Positions 59,614 to 64,000 of a DNA stretch of 64,000 bases are shown in pieces. The stretch covers positions 110,703,501 through 110,767,500 of the forward strand of contig CM074857.1 of NCBI GenBank assembly GCA_037501455.1, read 5' to 3'. Below the pieces are notes generated by a model. It searched no databases. It had not been told where the DNA came from and saw only the letters and a program-made list of their open reading frames with translations. The position numbers were made by a program, and so were the translations under genes. The first letter of the stretch is position 1. Each line of letters begins with the position of its first letter. Source of the DNA: Lantana camara (lineage: Eukaryota > Streptophyta > Magnoliopsida > Lamiales > Verbenaceae).

Positions 59614-59957
59614 GAGAGAATCCCATCTCTCAACACACACAAAAGAGAGAAACCCCGTCTCTCAGACACATAATTGAGAGAGCCCCGTCTCTCAAACACC
59701 GAATCGAGAGAACCCCGTCTCTCAACCTAAGTCTGACAGATTCCACATCTTCCAAACATTCTAGTTTGAGAAAATCCCGTATTTCTCAAACCCCTAGATT
59801 CGAGAGAATCCAGCATCTCCCAAATATCTAACTCCAAGAGAATCCAACATCTCTTGCTCACATAATTTAGAAAGAATCCAACATCTTTCTATCACATAAA
59901 TAGGGAGAATCCAACATCTCCCTAACACGTAAATAGAAAGATCTCAACAACTCTCTA
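59614..59957. repeat. Eleven-unit tandem hairpin array with covarying stems
   Basis: Units of 30-34 bp each contain an inverted pair around a short loop. Stems are GAGAGA/TCTCTC (four units), GAGAAA/TTTCTC, AAGAGA/TCTCTT, TAGAAAGA/TCTTTCTA and TAGGGAGA/TCTCCCTA. Loops are ACCCCG-like in the left units and ATCCAACA in the right ones. Centres are near 59622.5, 59654, 59684.5, 59714.5, 59744, 59777.5, 59811.5, 59845.5, 59879.5, 59912.5 and 59945.5. Units 5, 7 and 11 pair imperfectly. The array lies in the internal region next to the polypurine tract. Confidence 0.9.
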
Positions 59958-60193
59958 GCATACAAGTCCACTTACTCAGCATTCAAACATAAACACATCA
60001 AAATAACACTTAATGCAAAACATGTGATGCATGTTTAATGTACCTTTACACGACTGATATCGGTGTCACTAGAGTATAGACTTATCATCCATGCTCAACT
60101 CAAAGGGGATATCGCGATGGAATCTCTGTAAAATAAGATTGCAATATACTTGTATGTGCATGAAGGGTTAGTGAGCCATTAAGGAAATTATAA
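59958..60193. other. Junction between gypsy internal remnant and Harbinger element 2
   Basis: No ORF or repeat was recognised. The gypsy remnant probably ends within this stretch. Confidence 0.4.
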
Positions 60194-61101
60194 GGGGGAG
60201 GTTTACTTCACTTTTTATGGTAGTTTGATTCTTAGTTAATTTTCAATGTAAACATTAGTTTTGTTAAATAAAAGTGTGTTTACTTTAATATATTAATTTT
60301 CTATGTTAATTAACAAAACTATTCAATGTCGTTTACTCTACTTTCCTAAAAATTTGTTTTTATCCGAAAAGGACTACTTTACCCTTATCAATAACAACAA
60401 TAACTTTCTTGCCATTCCACCAAATTGAATTTGTTAAATTAGGAATTAGGTTTCAGAGGTAACTTTCATCGTCATTTGTTCAAAGAGAAATAGGGTTATG
60501 AGGAAACACATTCATCTTGATTCAGCCTTCCATTGGCAAATATTTGGTGCTATCGACTACCTCACGCGAAATTTGAAGACATTTACTGAAGGTTAAGTAA
60601 TTTCCACACCATATACGAAATCTTATGATTTTTTCTTTTAATTTTGGCTGATGTTCTTTGATGATGCCTATCTTTTCCTCGATCGAAGAAGTCCCAAGTT
60701 TCTTTCCCTAATTTCTTCCCACCAGCCGATTGTTTCGTTGTCAAGATTGGATTTTTGAAATAATTGTCCGTGTGGGTGTATTTTCAGTTGGTACAATGTT
60801 CTGTTTTGGTTTAATTTTTGGCATTCTTGATATATCCCTTGATGGAGGTACTCAGTAGACATGCTTCAGACTTGTTATAATTGTTTATTTGGGAACATCT
60901 TTAGATTAGGCGAGCTAATAGACTTCTCACAGCTCCAGCTGTAAACGAGCCCTCATTTGTATAAATATTTGTTTGTGTATGAGGGTTATTTGTTATTTAT
61001 TTGTTTCTTTAAAACTGATCTTCTTAATTGTTGACTATCTATTAAAGTTTTCCTTGTACAATTGAGATAAAGTATGCGATTGATGTTTTGTGTTGTTGTA
61101 G

Positions 61102-61248
61102 ATGGAGATTACTCGTTATAGTGTTCCGTGTGAATGTGGCATTGGAGGTAAAGATTTTCGTAAGGCTGGTCCAATGGCGAGGCATCCGGGAAGGTTTTAT
61201 TACCGTTGTCCGGAAGGATGCCGCACCTGCACATTTGTGTAGGCTGAT
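61102..61248 (+). CDS. GRF-type zinc-finger small ORF in Harbinger element 2
   Basis: The ORF has 48 residues from ATG 61102, which directly follows a TTGTTGTAG that looks like a splice acceptor. It reads VPCECGIGG, then RHPGRFYYRCPEGC and CTF, with the C-x-C-G, PGRFYYRC and last-cysteine spacing of the GRF zinc finger. The frame stops at TAG just where relatives have tryptophan in a W-A-D/E end; after the stop it continues ADELW, so the stop may be a recent change. The same kind of ORF occurs in element 1 at 9713. GRF fingers bind nucleic acid in several enzymes; its role with a transposon is unknown. Confidence 0.6.
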
Positions 61249-61299
61249 GAACTGTGGTCTCCCAAATACAGACGTACGAATCAAGCTCACCACCAGTTG

Positions 61300-62105
61300 A
61301 CGCTGTTTGTTGCATCATAGGGACCTTAGCTTGCATTTGTCTCATGCTTTTCATTGTCTTGGTTGTCGTTGTTGTATGTAGATTCTAATGTAGTTGTTGT
61401 AGAAAATTATATTCAGTCATAGGAGGAGTTGTATTTGGTGGTTTTTCAACATATCTTTCAGGTTATCTAGTGTCCTTTTGCTTCATTGTAATCCTATTAT
61501 GACTTTGGCACAATTAATGACAACTGCAACTGTGATGAGCTTTGTTTTATGACATTGAGTTGCTTCATTGTTCTAGTACTCGGATTCTCCCTAATTTTAC
61601 AATTGAATTTTTGTTTATAATCATAAATTTATGGATTTTTTGCTGCATATTTATTCAGTACATAGGTGAGTTTGGTTATGAATTCTGATACTCATACAAA
61701 ATGAACTTCACATTACAGAAACAACCCAAGTTCCTTTTCGACAATGTTGTATAGTGTTTAGACTTCCAATGATCATTCTTGGCAGTTTTTGAAGAAAGAT
61801 AAGCAAAGCTACACTCTGTTTTATAAATTATACACTGATCAATGAGGAATGAAGTGAAATAATCCTGACATCAGTTAAATATTCAATCATCATTAAAGCA
61901 CCAAATCCAAACTTAGTCTAGTACAATGAAAATTCAAGATACAGTAAAATTAAACAACCCAAATTCTTAGCTTCCTAACAAATCCATCATTAGTTCAAAC
62001 AAGCCAAAAGATTCCCAATTTTTGTCATTCTGTTCACCTAAACGATTCCTACTTAATAGATTTAACAAGGGTCAGACTCAATAACCAAGAATGCAACAGG
62101 CCATA
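61300..62105. other. Non-coding stretch inside Harbinger element 2
   Basis: AT-rich sequence between the two convergent genes. It should hold both 3' UTRs; no further gene was seen. Confidence 0.45.
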
Positions 62106-63434
62106 TTAATTTCCCTGCCTCTTCAATCGCCCAGCAACAGCACGATGCACCATTTCACACTTTGCTTCATCCGGCAAGCTAATGAACAGATCCATGGCAA
62201 AGGGGTTCATTGCAATCTCGTAAGCAGCTTCAAGTTGTTCGTACATTGGAATAGCCATAGGTAACTTACCTATGATCTCAAACAACTTTTGGCGGTTAAC
62301 GGAATACTCCCGTTCTTGTGTTTCTTTGATTGCTACGGCAACCTCCTTGATAGATTCAGTGGCTCTAGTCCATAGTCCAGTAATCACATCAGCTATCTCT
62401 GCAGCGCTCTCAGTCGGTTTTCTTTTACGAGATCCTACACCTGTTGGTGAATTCCCATTCTCAGACTGCACAGCTTCCTGATCATGACCAGCTTCTGGGC
62501 TCTTCGCTGCATTATCTTCGACCTCTTCAAACAAGTCCACAATAGGAGGTTCAGGATGCTGGTTAAAGGCATGAAAGTTCATCGAACCATTGCACGTGTC
62601 GCGATCTTTTCCATAGATTTCAATCCAAACTTCATAAAATGGAAAAGGTTTCTCCCGGACGTATGACAGTGAGGGGTGAGCCTAGAAAGATACAAATATA
62701 CATCAACTATAATTACAAACTTTTAACCTCATAGCATAACAGTTAAATTAAATTTAAATGGTAGATTTAGTTACAAAATTTCAATCTCATTTCATAGACA
62801 GTTAACTAACTGTATACTTACAACATTTCAAGCTCATAGCATAGACAGTTAACTAAAGTTTGTTGAAGATTTCTAGTCTCATAGCATACACAGTTAATCA
62901 AATTAAGTTGCTATAGTTCGTTGAAAATTCTTAACCTCATATATATAAACAGTCATTTAAATTTAGTTGCAGAAATTTAATTTCTTAAAACAAACAGTAA
63001 ATTAAATTTAGTTATTATATTTAATATAGTACCTGCTGAAATACATCCCACACATGTGGTGTTGCCTCAACTGTCTTGGTGGTAGCATTCCAGTTGAACC
63101 CCGAGTTTGAAAGAACTTGGGTAACATCCCGATAAGGTTTCTTCCACGAACCGTACTTAGAGGAGATATGAGGCTCACCGCGTATGTCAGTGTTTGGCAT
63201 AGCAATTTTCATTTTCTGCTCCAACTGAATTAGAAAACCATTCCTGAACCCGTTCGGAGTTTTCCACCCTTGCGCCATAATCTCAGCAAAAGCACCAATC
63301 AACATCTTTTCCTCCAAGAGCGACCACAAACGATGTTTCTGCAAAACTTTCTGCAACAGGGGCGGCGCTGATGAAGCCGGCTGTCCATTAATGTGCGAAC
63401 CTTGCGATCCATATTGTGAGCTAAAGAAATCCAT
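62106..63434 (-). CDS. Myb/SANT-like DNA-binding protein, Harbinger partner type, two exons
   Basis: Exon 1 is 63434-63033 (134 codons from the second ATG, MDFFSSQYGSQ). Exon 2 is 62681-62106 (191 codons plus stop). A 351-bp phase-0 intron (GTACTA donor, CTAG acceptor) separates them, giving 325 residues without any break. Residues about 30-135 form a Myb/SANT-like domain (LEEKMLIGAFAEIMAQGWKT, then VLSNSGFNWNATTKTVEA and VWDVFQQ). Exon 2 continues with HPSLSYVREKPFPFYEVW and GKDRDTCNG, which closes the domain. A basic stretch GSRKRKP and helical segments follow. PIF/Pong-type elements encode such a protein, which guides the nuclease to transposon ends; host genes of the same family also exist. 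The transposase fragment upstream favours the transposon reading. Confidence 0.85.
62690..63010. repeat. Degenerate tandem repeats filling the Myb-gene intron
   Basis: About five units of 45-60 bp share CTCATAGCATA, then ACAGTTAA and an AT-rich tail (starting near 62728, 62787, 62833, 62878 and 62936). Confidence 0.6.
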
Positions 63435-63741
63435 CACGATCAGCCTGAAGCAAAACAAATTTAGACCATATCATACTTCAAGAATGAAAATTAATCTCAA
63501 GATCAATAGTAACAAGAAATGACTTGAACAAATTCCATTACATAAATTACCAAACATCAGGCCATAATAAAAAAATTGCAAGGTTCAACATACTAAGTCA
63601 AAATACCACAACAAACAAGTCCTAAAGGAAACCTTTTTGCTACAATCAGAACATTAAAACAGAATCTGCACTTAAACTACTTGATCACAAAAAAGTTCCA
63701 GAATGTTTTAAGTGCAGAAAATCACAACACTTTTCAGGGAA

Positions 63742-63834
63742 AACCGCCATTCCAAGCCATGTACATCTCTTTCTGGATCGATAACGAGCCTTGTCACATT
63801 CGGGAACCTTAACGGGGATATATGTACATTCCAT
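63742..63834 (-). pseudogene. PIF/Harbinger transposase fragment (start of catalytic half)
   Basis: On the minus strand the segment reads MECTYIPVKVPECDKARYRSRKR. It aligns with the block around the first catalytic aspartate of HARBI1-like nucleases (LDGTY, then the PRYRNRKG stretch). The aspartate position reads E here. It follows an AT-rich stretch that may be the intron found after the WKWFK exon in element 1. No downstream catalytic part was recognised. Confidence 0.6.
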
Positions 63835-64000
63835 TAGAGACACCACACATTACAAACATGAATTTTTGGTTGCATACTTAAACCAGATCACATATCATAT
63901 TTCAAGATAAAAACTGATATTTTAAATAAAAAGGACACCGAAATTCGCTGTAGGAATCTTCTACACATCACACAAGGGAAAAGTAATGATCTTTAATTTT

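Larger units (their letters stand above)
60194..64000. mobile_element. PIF/Harbinger-like element 2, right end beyond the window
   Basis: The proposed left end is GGGGGAGGTTTACTT at 60194, preceded by TAA, the usual 3-bp target of PIF/Harbinger. More GTTTACTT words follow within 150 bp (60278, 60331). Inside are a GRF-type zinc-finger ORF (61102, plus), an intact Myb/SANT-like gene (62106-63434, minus) and a transposase fragment (63742-63834, minus). The gene set resembles that of element 1 plus the Myb partner. The right end is not in the window, so the border is an inference. Confidence 0.55.

Noticed and set aside
59614..59957. A CRISPR-like array
   Set aside because: The repeats vary from unit to unit, there are no unique constant-length spacers and no cas genes, and the DNA is a plant retrotransposon.

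Overview
The window is nuclear DNA of a flowering plant, almost certainly a eudicot. Genes have introns with GT-AG borders, long AT-rich gaps, and deeply nested plant retrotransposons. The best host gene is a CYP93B-type flavone synthase II with one phase-0 intron, which fits a flavone-making asterid such as a Lamiales species; that placement is an inference. Only three protein genes look intact: flavone synthase II (23316-26513, minus), a double-cupin legumin-like protein (37947-41511, plus) and a Myb/SANT-like protein inside a PIF/Harbinger-like transposon (62106-63434, minus). Nearly everything else is mobile DNA.

Left part (1-22 kb): a decayed Tekay-like Ty3/gypsy pol (1-2480) is followed by a CACTA transposon end carrying pieces of the RPL24 and SEC3 genes with introns (2711-4925). 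Next come the gypsy 3' region and polypurine tract, then a very long LTR (6075-12130). That LTR contains a ~255-bp plastid rrn16/spacer insertion and a 2.19-kb PIF/Harbinger element with short inverted ends. A second copy of the gypsy 3' region and LTR start follows (12131-13990). Then come a small TRIM-like element, a minus-strand Ty1/copia pol split by a non-autonomous hAT element with an 8-bp target duplication, a CACTA 3' end and a Helitron Rep/Hel fragment.

Middle (22-42 kb): the flavone synthase gene, a hAT-like MITE packed with GGACACGG words, foldback and tandem repeats, a nearly complete Reina-like chromovirus (29913-35324, LTRs about 95% identical by eye, six premature stops) and the cupin gene. 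The cupin gene's second intron holds a SINE with a 16-bp target duplication and a foldback MITE.

Right part (42-64 kb): nested long LTRs. A Tekay-like LTR (42512-46107) is split by a copia solo LTR with target duplication gttgg. A copia 5' LTR with PBS follows. An old minus-strand LTR holds a plus-strand solo LTR (48858-51797, target duplication catac) and a larger minus-strand LTR (52789-59292), which itself holds another solo LTR (54183-57046, target duplication taaac). A second, larger PIF/Harbinger-like element (60194 to beyond the window) carries a GRF-type zinc-finger ORF, the Myb/SANT gene and a transposase fragment.

The most unusual signal is a set of arrays of dyad-symmetric words at about 30-34 bp spacing (three DNA turns) inside the Tekay-like elements. 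Four LTRs each have a row of GGCC-centred palindromes with a different word but the same paired spacing. The internal region at 59614-59957 has eleven hairpin units whose stems change in a compensatory way. All comparisons were made by eye; no alignment or database search was run.
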